This document shows positions 35,189-45,018 of a stretch of DNA of 64,000 bases, piece after piece (position 1 is the first letter of the stretch; the number at the start of each line of letters is the position of its first letter). Origin of the DNA: an uncultured Bacteroidota bacterium (lineage in GTDB: Bacteria > Bacteroidota > Bacteroidia > Bacteroidales > GWA2-32-17); the NCBI GenBank assembly GCA_903837285.1, contig CAILUD010000078.1, positions 1 to 64,000 of the forward strand, given 5' to 3'. Made by a program: the position numbers and the translations under genes. The notes under the pieces are model-generated. The model was not told the DNA's origin, made no database searches, and worked only from the letters and a program-made list of their open reading frames with translations.

Positions 35189-35854
35189 ATGAGCGGATTT
35201 TTATCTTCATCCATCGGCAAAAAGGTTATAATGAGTTTAACCGGCTTGTTTTTAGTTGTTTTTTTATGTGTACATCTATTTGTAAATCTGCTTACTCTGG
35301 TTGATGCAGATGGCAGTACATTTAATACAGTTGCTCATTTTATGGGTACCAATATTATAATGTCTGTAATGCAATGGGTGCTTGGAGCTGGCTTTATTCT
35401 TCACATGCTTTGGGCTACAGTATTAACATTAAAAAATCGTGCTGCACGTCCGGTAAAATACGAAGTTAGCACAAACAGCGATACCTCTTGGTCATCGCAA
35501 AATATGTTTATTTCAGGTGCTACAGTATTAGCATTCTTAGTACTTCACTTAGTAAACTATTTCTACAAAATTAAATTTACTGAGTTAATTGAAAGCGGAC
35601 AAATGTCGGAATTTGAATTAGTAACAAGTATTTTTCAACCACAATATTGGTATTTTTCTGTGATTTATATTATTTCATTTATACTTTTAGGATTACATTT
35701 AAATCACTCTTTTCAATCTTCATTTCAAACCCTTGGCTTAAATAACACAAGCTGGTTACCTCGTTTAAAATTTATTGGAACTCTATACGCAATAGTTATT
35801 GCAGTAGGTTTTTCAATTATTCCGATATTCTTTTTAATGAAAGCATTACTTTAA
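35189..35854 (+). CDS. sdhC: succinate dehydrogenase/fumarate reductase cytochrome b subunit
   Basis: This membrane anchor carries heme b and the quinone site of complex II. The 221 residues form five transmembrane helices. The Bacteroidota/epsilon-type single-subunit anchor pattern is seen at FLSSSIGKKVIMSLTGLFLVVFLCVHLFVNL, with histidines H27-like (CVHLF), HMLWA, HLVNYF and GLHLNHSFQSSFQTLGL as heme or quinone ligands. The order sdhC-sdhA-sdhB with 18- and 30-base gaps is a single operon. Direction (succinate oxidation or fumarate reduction) cannot be told from sequence; menaquinone is the likely partner. A weak TACTTTCG box is at 35108-35115. Confidence 0.94.
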   Translation: MSGFLSSSIGKKVIMSLTGLFLVVFLCVHLFVNLLTLVDADGSTFNTVAHFMGTNIIMSVMQWVLGAGFILHMLWATVLTLKNRAARPVKYEVSTNSDTSWSSQNMFISGATVLAFLVLHLVNYFYKIKFTELIESGQMSEFELVTSIFQPQYWYFSVIYIISFILLGLHLNHSFQSSFQTLGLNNTSWLPRLKFIGTLYAIVIAVGFSIIPIFFLMKALL

Positions 35855-35872
35855 TAAATCCCTTTAAAAACT

Positions 35873-37810
35873 ATGGGAACACTTAATTCAAGAAGTCCTG
35901 AAGGACACGTAAGTCAGCAATGGACAAAATTTAAATCAACTTGTCATCTTGTTAATCCGGCAAACAAGCGTAAGCTTGATATTATTGTTGTTGGAACAGG
36001 TTTAGCCGGCGCTTCAGCAGCTGCTGCTCTTGGCGAACAAGGTTATAACGTAAAAATATTTTGCTATCAGGATAGTCCTCGTCGTGCACATAGTATTGCT
36101 GCGCAAGGTGGAATTAATGCTGCAAAAAATTATCAGAATGATGGCGATAGCGTTTACCGTCTTTTTTATGACACTATTAAAGGTGGCGATTATCGTGCTC
36201 GTGAATCAAATGTTCATCGTTTAGCAGAAGTAAGTAACCTAATTATTGACCACAGCGTTGCTACCGGTGTTCCGTTTGCCCGTGATTACGGCGGTTTACT
36301 TGATAACCGTTCATTTGGTGGATCGCAGGTTTCCCGTACATTTTATGCTCGTGGACAAACCGGACAACAATTATTACTTGGCGCATATAATTCGTTAAAT
36401 CGCCAGATTAAAAATAAAACTGTTGAAATGTTTAGCCGTCGTGATGTTTTAGACATTGTTATTATTGATGGAAAAGCTCGTGGAATTATTGCACGCAACT
36501 TAGTTACTGGCGAAATTGAAAAACATTTCGGTCATGCAGTTTGTCTTGCTACTGGTGGATACGGAAATACCTATTTCCTTTCTACAAATGCAATGGGATC
36601 AAACGGTTCAGTTGCATGGCAAGCATATAAAAAAGGTGCATTCTTCGCAAATCCTTGTTTTACACAAATTCACCCAACTTGTATTCCTGTTCACGGCGAC
36701 TATCAATCAAAGCTTACTTTAATGAGTGAAAGTTTACGTAACGATGGTAGAATTTGGGTTCCAAAGAAAATAGAAGATGCAAAACGTTTACAAAAAGGCG
36801 AAATAAAAGGAAGTCAGATTCCTGAAGATGATCGCGATTATTACTTAGAGCGTCGTTATCCAGCTTTTGGAAACTTAGTTCCACGTGATGTTGCATCAAG
36901 AGCTGCAAAAGAACGTTGCGATGCTGGTTTTGGGGTTAACAATACCGGTTTAGCTGTTTTCTTAGATTTTTCTGACGCAATTAACAGATTAGGAAAAGCT
37001 ACCATTGAAGCTCGTTATGGAAACTTATTCCAAATGTACGAAAAAATTGTTGACGAAAATCCATATGAAACTCCAATGATGATTTATCCTGCTGTTCATT
37101 ATACTATGGGCGGTTTATGGGTTGATTATCATTTAATGACAACAGTTCCTGGATTATTTGCACTTGGCGAAGCAAATTTTAGTGATCATGGCGCAAACCG
37201 ACTTGGTGCATCAGCACTGATGCAAGGTTTAGCCGATGGTTATTTTATTTTACCTTATACTATTGGCGATTTTCTTTCAAAAGAAATTGGAACCAAAAGA
37301 ATGTCAACAGAAAGTCCGGAATTTATTGAAGCAGAAAAGAAAGTATCAGATAGAATTCAAAAATTATATGCAATAAAAGGTAACGAACCTGCTGATTATT
37401 TTCATAAAAAACTTGGACAAGTAATGTGGGAATATGTAGGAATGGGACGTACAGAAGAAAGCCTGAAAAAAGCTATTGAACTTATTCCAAAAATAAGAGA
37501 AGAATTCTGGTCAAACCTTAAAATAACAGGAAATCCAACAGAATACAATCCAGAACTTGAAAAAGCCGGAAGAGTTGCAGATTTTCTTGAGTTAGGTGAA
37601 CTAATGGCTCGTGATGCTTTAAACAGACGCGAATCTTGTGGCGGACATTTCCGTGAAGAAATGCAAACAGAAGATGGCGAAGCAAAACGTGACGACGAAA
37701 ACTTTGCATATGTAGCTGCTTGGGAGCATAAAGAAAATGCAGTTCCAGAGTTACACAAAGAGCCTCTTGAATACAAAGAAGTTAAATTAGTTCAACGTAA
37801 TTACAAATAA
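35873..37810 (+). CDS. sdhA: succinate dehydrogenase/fumarate reductase flavoprotein subunit
   Basis: This 645-residue subunit binds FAD covalently and performs succinate/fumarate interconversion. The Rossmann motif is [22 protein letters not shown]. The flavinylation region is [23 protein letters not shown], where the His in HSIAAQGG is the expected covalent site. The substrate segment [25 protein letters not shown], the catalytic [18 protein letters not shown] and [24 protein letters not shown] complete the set. It ends with the helical domain containing [15 protein letters not shown]. It lies between sdhC and sdhB. Confidence 0.97.
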   Translation: MGTLNSRSPEGHVSQQWTKFKSTCHLVNPANKRKLDIIVVGTGLAGASAAAALGEQGYNVKIFCYQDSPRRAHSIAAQGGINAAKNYQNDGDSVYRLFYDTIKGGDYRARESNVHRLAEVSNLIIDHSVATGVPFARDYGGLLDNRSFGGSQVSRTFYARGQTGQQLLLGAYNSLNRQIKNKTVEMFSRRDVLDIVIIDGKARGIIARNLVTGEIEKHFGHAVCLATGGYGNTYFLSTNAMGSNGSVAWQAYKKGAFFANPCFTQIHPTCIPVHGDYQSKLTLMSESLRNDGRIWVPKKIEDAKRLQKGEIKGSQIPEDDRDYYLERRYPAFGNLVPRDVASRAAKERCDAGFGVNNTGLAVFLDFSDAINRLGKATIEARYGNLFQMYEKIVDENPYETPMMIYPAVHYTMGGLWVDYHLMTTVPGLFALGEANFSDHGANRLGASALMQGLADGYFILPYTIGDFLSKEIGTKRMSTESPEFIEAEKKVSDRIQKLYAIKGNEPADYFHKKLGQVMWEYVGMGRTEESLKKAIELIPKIREEFWSNLKITGNPTEYNPELEKAGRVADFLELGELMARDALNRRESCGGHFREEMQTEDGEAKRDDENFAYVAAWEHKENAVPELHKEPLEYKEVKLVQRNYK

Positions 37811-37840
37811 CGGTTGCTAAAAATCGAAAAAAGAAATTTT

Positions 37841-38584
37841 ATGGATTTAACTTTAAAAATATGGCGTCAAGCCTCAGCAAAAGCAAAAGGAAAATTTGAA
37901 TCATATCCTATTTCAAATATTTCTGCAGATTGTTCTTTTTTAGAAATGATTGATATTTTAAACGAAAAATTAGTTCGTGATAATATCGATCCTGTTGCTT
38001 TTGATCACGATTGTCGTGAAGGAATTTGTGGAATGTGCAGTTTGTATGTTAACGGTCGCCCACACGGACCAGATGACGATATAACAACATGCCAGTTACA
38101 CATGCGTAAATTTAAAAATGGCGATACAATTACAATAGAACCTTGGCGTGCCGGCCCATTTCCTGTAATTAAAGATTTAATTGTTGATAGAAATGCATTC
38201 GATAAAATCTTGCAGGATGGTGGATTTATTTCTGCTAACACTGGTTCTGCTCCTGATGCAAACGCAATATTAATTCCGAACAGAGAAGCAGAACAATCAA
38301 TGGATGCTGCTGCTTGTATTGGTTGTGGCGCTTGCGTAGCAGCGTGCAAAAACTCATCGGCAATGTTATTTGTTTCTGCAAAAATTTCACATTTAGCTTT
38401 ATTACCACAAGGTAAAGCTGAAGCTGCAATTCGCGCAAAAGCAATGGTTGCTAAAATGGACGAACTTGGATTTGGTGGTTGTACAAATACCGGTGCCTGC
38501 GAAGCAGAATGCCCAAAAGATATTTCTATTTCAAATATTGCAAGATTAAACCGTGAGTTTCTTTGTGCAGTAATTTTAGAATAA
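37841..38584 (+). CDS. sdhB: succinate dehydrogenase/fumarate reductase iron-sulfur subunit
   Basis: I start at the ATG at 37841 (247 residues, [10 protein letters not shown]), because the upstream in-frame TTG at 37814 would add nine residues not seen in the family. The N-terminal ferredoxin domain binds [2Fe-2S] with [15 protein letters not shown] and a further Cys in TTCQLH. The C-terminal helical domain has [15 protein letters not shown] for the [4Fe-4S] cluster and [15 protein letters not shown] for the [3Fe-4S] cluster. It transfers electrons between SdhA and the quinone in SdhC. A 12-bp stem terminator closes the operon. Confidence 0.96.
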   Translation: MDLTLKIWRQASAKAKGKFESYPISNISADCSFLEMIDILNEKLVRDNIDPVAFDHDCREGICGMCSLYVNGRPHGPDDDITTCQLHMRKFKNGDTITIEPWRAGPFPVIKDLIVDRNAFDKILQDGGFISANTGSAPDANAILIPNREAEQSMDAAACIGCGACVAACKNSSAMLFVSAKISHLALLPQGKAEAAIRAKAMVAKMDELGFGGCTNTGACEAECPKDISISNIARLNREFLCAVILE

Positions 38585-38608
38585 TTATATTTTGTTATAA
38601 CATGTTTT

Positions 38609-38637
38609 AAAACCCGTTTCGATTTGAAATGGGTTTT
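38609..38637 (+). terminator. intrinsic terminator of sdhCAB
   Basis: A 12-bp stem (38609-38620 with 38626-38637, one G-T pair), 5-base loop and T-rich tail (TTTTCTGTTTTT) start 25 bases after the sdhB stop codon. Confidence 0.85.
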
Positions 38638-38777
38638 CTGTTTTTATAGCTAATTCAAAAACATTAGTTAACTTTATTGATATGTTATTTAACCCATGTT
38701 AAAAAACATTCTGTAAAAAACAAATAACGTGCAACCATTCTAAATAAAACTTCATCTATCAAAAAATACTAACAACT

Positions 38778-40901
38778 ATGAAAAACATATTAATTACTAC
38801 AGTTCTATTATTTGCTTTCTTTCAATTTTCATATGGAGTAAACAGCTTAAGAGTGGGCGATCCCAGATCAACATGGTATACGTATCAAGGAACAATTGAA
38901 GAAGCAACATTATCAATAAAACCGAAAGGTTTGTATATGGAGTATGGGTTATATCTTACTTTTTCAGCAAGAAATACACCTTTATACTATAACACTGATT
39001 CATTAGAGACAGTATTAAAATTTGATTTGCCGGCAAATGCAACAATAGTCGATTCATGGCTTTGGATAGGAGATGATATTATTAAAGCAAAAATTTTAGA
39101 CAAATGGTCTGCCTCGGCAATATATGAAGGAATAGTTCAAAGAAGAATGGACCCATCAATTTTAACAAAAACAAGCAGTACAAGCTATGAATTAAGAGTC
39201 TTTCCAATGTTAGGAAATTCTACCAGAAAAGTAAAAATTACTATCCTTATGCCTACAAACTGGGTAAACAATGAAGTTTTAAGTGCTATTCCATTAAGTA
39301 TTTTAAGCACCTCATTAGTTCCACTTCAAAAACTGAATGTTGTTACATGGGCTGATAACACCTGGACTAACCCACATTTTTTTGGATCGGCTAACCTAAT
39401 GTTTTACCCACAAACCGATACAATCCTTGGGTCGTATTTTTATACAGAGATACCAAACTTTATGTTTTCAACCAGTATTTCTGCTGCTTTCAACTCTCCT
39501 GTAACAAACGGAGCTTATTTAAGCACATACTCAGATGGAACAGATAAATATTACCAACTTGCGATTGATCCAAAAACATTAATAGATACTATTCAAGGTA
39601 CAAATGTTGCTTTTTTAATAGATTTTCATGCAGCCAATACCAACTTAAGTAAAGCAACAGTAATAGACAATGTAAAACAATCTATTTATAGATATTTATC
39701 TGTTAAAGATTCGTTTAATTTAATTTTTTCTAATTTCTCTATTTACCGAGCAAGTAACACCTGGATACCGGCAGATTCTGCATCAATCGAAAATGTTTTC
39801 GCAACTTTTACTACTCCGCTTTCTGATTATTCAAATCTTACTTCTCTTTTATTTAATGGTATCGATTTTATTGTAAGCCACGGAAACAACGGAAAGATTG
39901 TCTTACTTTCATGTTCCAATCAATACTCTACCAGCAATGTTGCAAATTCTTTGGTAAACGATATTGTTAGCAATATGGATCCCGATATTCCTATTCATAT
40001 TTGCGATTACCAAAACCTAAACATGAACTATAACTACATAAACGGAAGATATTATTACGGAAATGAATATTTGTATTCCAATTTATCAATGATTACTCTG
40101 GGTTCTTTTTATAGAGTTTATAACACAAGTTATACGCTTTCTGATATTATTGGAATGAATTTAAACGAAGCTTGCGGTATAATTAACTCGTTTGATTTAT
40201 ATACAACAGCAACCGGAGGATTTTGTCACAGTAGATATTTTTTAAATACAATGTCAACTACTGCTTATATCTCAAATTCAATTATGCAAACCGGAAAATT
40301 TAATGGTAACCTACCTTTCACCGCATTTATCTCAGGAGAATATAAAGGTAATATTTTCTCTAAAGTTGTAACTTTTACATCAACTGATGCTATTGTGGGC
40401 GATACTATGAGCAGAGAAATATGGGCAGGCTTAAACATTAAAGATCTTGAATCGCAATCACAAACAAATAATTTAATTAGCACTATTGTTGCAAAAAGTA
40501 TTAGTGAAAGGGTATTGTCTAAATATTCAGCTTTCTTATGTCTCGAAGATACTAACCAAATATGTAATGATTGCGCTGATGAATCGGAGTTCACAGAAAT
40601 AGAAACCGACACTATAGCTATAGATTTAGAATTAACTGCTTTTCCAAATCCATTTACCGAATCGGTTACAATAAAAATTAATACTACTAACTCAACCGAT
40701 TATTCGAAGGCTACTTTTAAAATATTTAATATTATGGGCGCAGAGGTATCAACTTTTAATTATTCGGATTGCATTAAAAATGGATATCTTGAATTTAATT
40801 GGAATCCGGGTGTAAGCAACGAACTTGCTCCTGCAGGAATATACTTGTTTGTAATGACGACAGAAAATGCAACAAAAAGTATTAAGTTAATAAAACAGTA
40901 A
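38778..40901 (+). CDS. secreted VIT-domain protein with degenerate vWA region and T9SS sorting tail
   Basis: The 707-residue protein has a signal peptide (1-20) and a VIT domain (about 25-165), recognised by SASAIYEGIVQRRMDPSIL followed by YELRVFPMLGNSTRKVKITI. This module starts inter-alpha-trypsin inhibitor heavy chains. A Rossmann-like vWA region follows (about 275-450), but the MIDAS segment reads FLIDFHAAN in place of DxSxS, so metal binding is probably lost. The C-terminal ~85 residues are a type A CTD (LTAFPNPFTESVTIKI ... AGIYLFVMTTENATKSIKLIKQ). A role in surface adhesion is plausible. The gene is followed by a dispersed repeat element and then its terminator. Confidence 0.85.
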   Translation: MKNILITTVLLFAFFQFSYGVNSLRVGDPRSTWYTYQGTIEEATLSIKPKGLYMEYGLYLTFSARNTPLYYNTDSLETVLKFDLPANATIVDSWLWIGDDIIKAKILDKWSASAIYEGIVQRRMDPSILTKTSSTSYELRVFPMLGNSTRKVKITILMPTNWVNNEVLSAIPLSILSTSLVPLQKLNVVTWADNTWTNPHFFGSANLMFYPQTDTILGSYFYTEIPNFMFSTSISAAFNSPVTNGAYLSTYSDGTDKYYQLAIDPKTLIDTIQGTNVAFLIDFHAANTNLSKATVIDNVKQSIYRYLSVKDSFNLIFSNFSIYRASNTWIPADSASIENVFATFTTPLSDYSNLTSLLFNGIDFIVSHGNNGKIVLLSCSNQYSTSNVANSLVNDIVSNMDPDIPIHICDYQNLNMNYNYINGRYYYGNEYLYSNLSMITLGSFYRVYNTSYTLSDIIGMNLNEACGIINSFDLYTTATGGFCHSRYFLNTMSTTAYISNSIMQTGKFNGNLPFTAFISGEYKGNIFSKVVTFTSTDAIVGDTMSREIWAGLNIKDLESQSQTNNLISTIVAKSISERVLSKYSAFLCLEDTNQICNDCADESEFTEIETDTIAIDLELTAFPNPFTESVTIKINTTNSTDYSKATFKIFNIMGAEVSTFNYSDCIKNGYLEFNWNPGVSNELAPAGIYLFVMTTENATKSIKLIKQ

Positions 40902-40907
40902 CTAAGA

Positions 40908-41136
40908 TAACGTGAATTCAATATAATTATATTTTATGTAAAAAATAGTATTTTGAAATCTTTTCAATGATTTTTGCCATAAATCCCTAATGGGAAATCA
41001 TTGAACTATTTCACAAACGAACTGCGTAAAATCAATGCAACCTTTAGGGTTACCTTCGGTGAAATCGCTTCGCTAAGTAGGGGCAATAATTGATTTTCAG
41101 AAAGATGTTTGAAAATTTTATTTCGAACTCACGTTA
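40908..41136. repeat. dispersed MITE-like inverted-repeat element, copy 3
   Basis: This 229-base element starts TAACGTGAATTC and ends TATTTCGAACTCACGTTA. It has the internal hairpin (arms 40964-40973 and 40995-41004) and a 38-base core at 41049-41086 identical to copy 1. A 29-base stretch (41004-41032) is the reverse complement of 24614-24642 in copy 1 with 27 of 29 matches, so that module is inverted. It lies 6 bases after the stop codon of the VIT-protein gene and before that gene's terminator. Confidence 0.82.
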
Positions 41137-41156
41137 ACATAAATTCTATTTCTTCT

Positions 41157-41192
41157 AACCCTCATAAATTCGAAAATTTATGAGGGTTTTTT
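41157..41192 (+). terminator. intrinsic terminator after the VIT-protein gene and repeat copy 3
   Basis: A perfect 14-bp stem (41157-41170 with 41175-41188, loop CGAA) is followed by a T tract to 41192. It is about 255 bases past the stop codon because the repeat element separates them. Confidence 0.9.
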
Positions 41193-41255
41193 ATGCTTTA
41201 AAGCTAATTACTCCATAATAAACTATTATAAAAGATTTTTTTAGATAAATACTTT

Positions 41256-41263
41256 TAAATTTG
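41256..41263 (+). promoter_or_regulatory. probable -7 box for the phosphatase pair
   Basis: TAAATTTG matches TAnnTTTG 31 bases before the ATG at 41295. Confidence 0.5.
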
Positions 41264-41294
41264 TAGTACCCAAAACCAAAACTTTCTTTGCTTT

Positions 41295-44200
41295 ATGATT
41301 TTCCAACAGGCTGCATTAAAAACAGCCATATTCATTATATCAACCTGTTTATCAGTCACTTTATTTTCTCAAGATTTTAGTGAACTAGGCTCTAAAAGGG
41401 TTAAATATTTCTCTGCCGAAGATTATAACGGGCATGCACAAAACTGGTCCGTTTTTCAGGATAAACAAGGTTTGTTATATTTTGCCAATAACGATGGAGT
41501 TATTATTTATGATGGACAAAACTGGAAAACAGTTGGGTCATTTCCTGTAAGATGTTTTAGTCAGGGAAAAGATAAAAGAATTTATGCTGGCGGAGATAAT
41601 GAATTTGGATATATAGAAAAAGATGCATTCGGTAAACAAAAATGGATTTCTTATTCAAAAAAACTTCCAGAAGAATACAAAAATTTCTTATCTATACTTA
41701 GCATTCAACAAATTAATGACGAAACCGTTTTCTTTGGTTTCAGAGGTATTTTAATTTATAAAAACGACTCCTTAATAAAAGTAATTAGGCCCCAAACCGA
41801 TTTTCGTTTTTCATTTAAATATAAAGATCGCATCTTTTTCAGGCAATCAGACGTTGGTATAATGGAATTTAAAAATAACAACATATACAAATTACCGCAT
41901 GGTGATTTTTTTTCTGATAAACCGTTATATATGTTTGAACCATTTGACGAAAATCACGCAATACTTGCTACTAAATTAAATGGTTTATACCTTGTTAATT
42001 TAAAAAATATTGCCCGAAAAGATTTGCCGTTAGATTCAATTTATCAACCATTTAAAACAGAAGCAGACAATTTCTTTAAAACAAACAGTATTTATCACGG
42101 AACCACATTAGAAAATGGCGATTTGGCATTAGGATCAACAGTTGCAGGTATTATTATTATAAACAAAAAAGGTAGTATTAAAAGAGTTTTTAATAAACAA
42201 AACGGACTTCCAGTAAATAATGTGAACTTTGTTTTTTTTGATCGCGAAAAAAATATTTGGTTAGCACTTAACAATGGTGTTGCTAATATTGAGATGAACA
42301 GTCCAATGAATTACTTTGGAGAAACAACCGGTTATCAGGGAATAGTTGTAGGAACAATGTTTTTTAAAAATAAATTTTATATAGGCACATTAGAAGGACT
42401 ATATGTTTTAACACAAAACACAAACTTTACAGCCAGCGGTTCTTCTTTTTACAATTTTAAACGATTAACCAATGAGTATAATAGCTTTATGCAGTTTGAC
42501 ACAATTGCCAATAAACTATACGCAGCTACCCGATATGGATTTTATGAAATAGATAACGAACAAATTAAACCAATTAAACAAATGGAATTTTCTTATTCCA
42601 TTTTACGCTCCAAAAAAGACCCATCATTAGTTTTTGTAAACAATTCAGAAGGACTAGCAGTTTTTAAAAGAATAAATAACGAATTAAAATTTACAACTCA
42701 AATTAAGGGCATTGAACACGAAATTCGATATATATATGAAGACAATGAAGGTGCATTGTGGATAAATGGCAATAATAATGATTTATTAAAGCTTGTATTT
42801 AACAAAAACGATTTTATTAACCCCAAAATAATGGTTTATGACTCAACCAAAGGTCTTCCATCTAGGGGCGCTGTGGTTATTGTTAAAAATTGCGATCACC
42901 TTGCTGTTTTATTATCCGACCAAAGAGTTTACCGTTATACCGCATGCAATTCACCAGTTGGTAAAAAAGATAATTTTTATCTGGACCCCTTATTTCCTAG
43001 CTTTATACCCGGAACAAAAGACTCAATATGGTATAATTTAATTACTAAATTTAACGATTCGGTATGGTATGCCTTAACTGTTCAACAAGGACTTATTAAA
43101 ATAACACCGAACAAAAATGACAATTCTAAAATAACCGTAATTTCATCTTCTTTTGGTAGAACTACAAACACTTATTTTTCGTTATACCCCGACAAAGAAC
43201 ATAATCTTTTATGGTATTCAACTAACAAAGGTTTATTCTCTTATAACTTAGAAAACAAGGTTAAAGAAAACATTAACTTTATAACATTAATAAGCGAAGT
43301 GCTTATTGGCAAAGACTCCATTGTATATAACACAAATAACAATTTACAAAACACCGAAATTCCTTTTGTAAAAAATTCATTAACCATAAATTTTGCTTCA
43401 TTATTTTACCAAGGAAGCGAAAATAATCTTTTTCAGTTTTATTTAGAAGGCATGGATAAAACCTGGCTCAACTGGACAAAAGAAAAATACATAACATATA
43501 ACTTTTTACCCGAAGGCAATTATGTTTTTCATGTTAAAGGCAAAAACATGCACGGTGTTGAGAGCGCCGAAACAACGTTTAAATTTACAATTCTTCCTCC
43601 ATGGTACAGGGCCTGGTGGGCTTATTCGCTATATGGAATTTTACTTATTTTATTTATCATAACCGTTGTTATAATATATGGCAAACGATTAAAATTAAGA
43701 AATATTAAATTAGAAGAGCTTGTGCAAAACCGTACAGCAGAAATAAAAAGACAAAACTCCGAAATTGAAAATAAAAATTCACAATTAAATGATATTAATA
43801 AAGAATTAGAAAAACTCTCTATTGTTGCAAGCGAGACTGATAATACAGTTATAATAATGGATAAAGACACTAATTTTATTTGGATTAACGATAGCTTAAG
43901 GAAAAAATATAATATTGATTACGAAGAATTTGAGGCAATAAAAGGAAAAAAACTACTAGACTCTTCTTATAATCCAAACATTAAAAAAATTGTCTCAAAA
44001 TGCGTTTCCGAAAAGAAAACTGTTATTTACGAATCGGAAGCAAAACTAAATTCGGGTAAAACAATTTGGATGCAAACTACCTTAACACCAATATTTGATG
44101 AACTTGGTGAAATTAAAAATCTTGTAGTTATTGATTCCGACATAACAAAAATGAAAAAGGCTGAAGAAAAAATTAAACTTCAGAGCGAAGAACTGGAACG

Positions 44201-45002
44201 CAGTTTATTTGAACTCGAAAATAAAAACCAGCTTATTACGAACAGTATTGAATATGCAAGAAAAATTCAGGAAGCATTTCTACCATCAATAACTGAAATA
44301 AGAGAAATTTTTCCTAACTCTTTTGTATTCTTCAAACCTCGCGACGTTGTAAGCGGTGATTTTTTCTGGGTACACACCGAAGGCAACTTACAATTTGTTG
44401 CAGCTGCCGATTGTACCGGACACGGTGTTCCCGGAGCATTTATGTCGATTATTGGTAACACACTTTTAAATGAAATTGTTCGAGAAAAGAAAATATTTCA
44501 ACCCTCGCAAATTCTTAATATGTTAAATCAGGGCATTATAACTGCACTTCATCAGGATAAAGACTCGCATAACAGTCAGGATGACGGAATGGATATCGCA
44601 TTTTGCTCATATAACACTTTAACTAAAAAAATTACGATAGCAACAACTAATCATATGGCTATTGTATGCAATAATTCAGGAGTTCAAAAAATAAATTGCG
44701 ATTTATTTTCAATCGGTGGCTCGTTCTCTGCCAGAGATAGTGTTGCATATAAAGAAGTTGAAATTCTAACTGATAATTTCACTCAAATTTTTCTTTATTC
44801 CGACGGCTTTCAAGACCAATTTGGTGGACCAAACAACACCAAACTTATGACAAAGCCTTTTGAGAACTTTCTAATTTCAATTAAAGAACTATCAATTAAT
44901 GAACAAATAAAAGAGGTTGAGCATAAATTCGCCTCCTGGAAAGGAGAAAATAAACAAATTGACGATGTTCTTGTAATTGGATTAAAATTTTCGGATATTT
45001 AA
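41295..45002 (+). CDS. membrane sensor phosphatase: Reg_prop beta-propeller, Y_Y_Y, PAS and SpoIIE (PP2C) domains
   Basis: The 1235-residue protein has an N-terminal signal/anchor (about 8-26). A periplasmic two-component-regulator-type beta-propeller follows (about 30-670; blades with patterns such as DREKNIWLALNNGVANI and DNEGALWINGNNNDLL). Next are a Y_Y_Y-like Ig domain (about 690-770, ENNLFQFYLEGMDKTWLNW), one transmembrane helix (about 776-798), a coiled coil, a PAS domain (about 842-955) and a SpoIIE phosphatase (about 983-1233). Metal-binding acidic motifs are all present: VVSGDFFW, AADCTGHGVPGAF, DDGMDIAF, LYSDGFQDQF and IDDVLVIGL. The propeller is that of hybrid sugar sensors, but the output is serine-phosphate removal, normally from an anti-anti-sigma protein. 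Such partners are not in the window. Confidence 0.92.
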   Translation: MIFQQAALKTAIFIISTCLSVTLFSQDFSELGSKRVKYFSAEDYNGHAQNWSVFQDKQGLLYFANNDGVIIYDGQNWKTVGSFPVRCFSQGKDKRIYAGGDNEFGYIEKDAFGKQKWISYSKKLPEEYKNFLSILSIQQINDETVFFGFRGILIYKNDSLIKVIRPQTDFRFSFKYKDRIFFRQSDVGIMEFKNNNIYKLPHGDFFSDKPLYMFEPFDENHAILATKLNGLYLVNLKNIARKDLPLDSIYQPFKTEADNFFKTNSIYHGTTLENGDLALGSTVAGIIIINKKGSIKRVFNKQNGLPVNNVNFVFFDREKNIWLALNNGVANIEMNSPMNYFGETTGYQGIVVGTMFFKNKFYIGTLEGLYVLTQNTNFTASGSSFYNFKRLTNEYNSFMQFDTIANKLYAATRYGFYEIDNEQIKPIKQMEFSYSILRSKKDPSLVFVNNSEGLAVFKRINNELKFTTQIKGIEHEIRYIYEDNEGALWINGNNNDLLKLVFNKNDFINPKIMVYDSTKGLPSRGAVVIVKNCDHLAVLLSDQRVYRYTACNSPVGKKDNFYLDPLFPSFIPGTKDSIWYNLITKFNDSVWYALTVQQGLIKITPNKNDNSKITVISSSFGRTTNTYFSLYPDKEHNLLWYSTNKGLFSYNLENKVKENINFITLISEVLIGKDSIVYNTNNNLQNTEIPFVKNSLTINFASLFYQGSENNLFQFYLEGMDKTWLNWTKEKYITYNFLPEGNYVFHVKGKNMHGVESAETTFKFTILPPWYRAWWAYSLYGILLILFIITVVIIYGKRLKLRNIKLEELVQNRTAEIKRQNSEIENKNSQLNDINKELEKLSIVASETDNTVIIMDKDTNFIWINDSLRKKYNIDYEEFEAIKGKKLLDSSYNPNIKKIVSKCVSEKKTVIYESEAKLNSGKTIWMQTTLTPIFDELGEIKNLVVIDSDITKMKKAEEKIKLQSEELERSLFELENKNQLITNSIEYARKIQEAFLPSITEIREIFPNSFVFFKPRDVVSGDFFWVHTEGNLQFVAAADCTGHGVPGAFMSIIGNTLLNEIVREKKIFQPSQILNMLNQGIITALHQDKDSHNSQDDGMDIAFCSYNTLTKKITIATTNHMAIVCNNSGVQKINCDLFSIGGSFSARDSVAYKEVEILTDNFTQIFLYSDGFQDQFGGPNNTKLMTKPFENFLISIKELSINEQIKEVEHKFASWKGENKQIDDVLVIGLKFSDI

Positions 45003-45018
45003 TGCCTTAATATATATA

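Noticed and set aside
37814-37840. TTG start for sdhB nine codons upstream
   Set aside because: The ATG at 37841 gives the family-typical N-terminus; the added residues have no counterpart and TTG starts are rarer.
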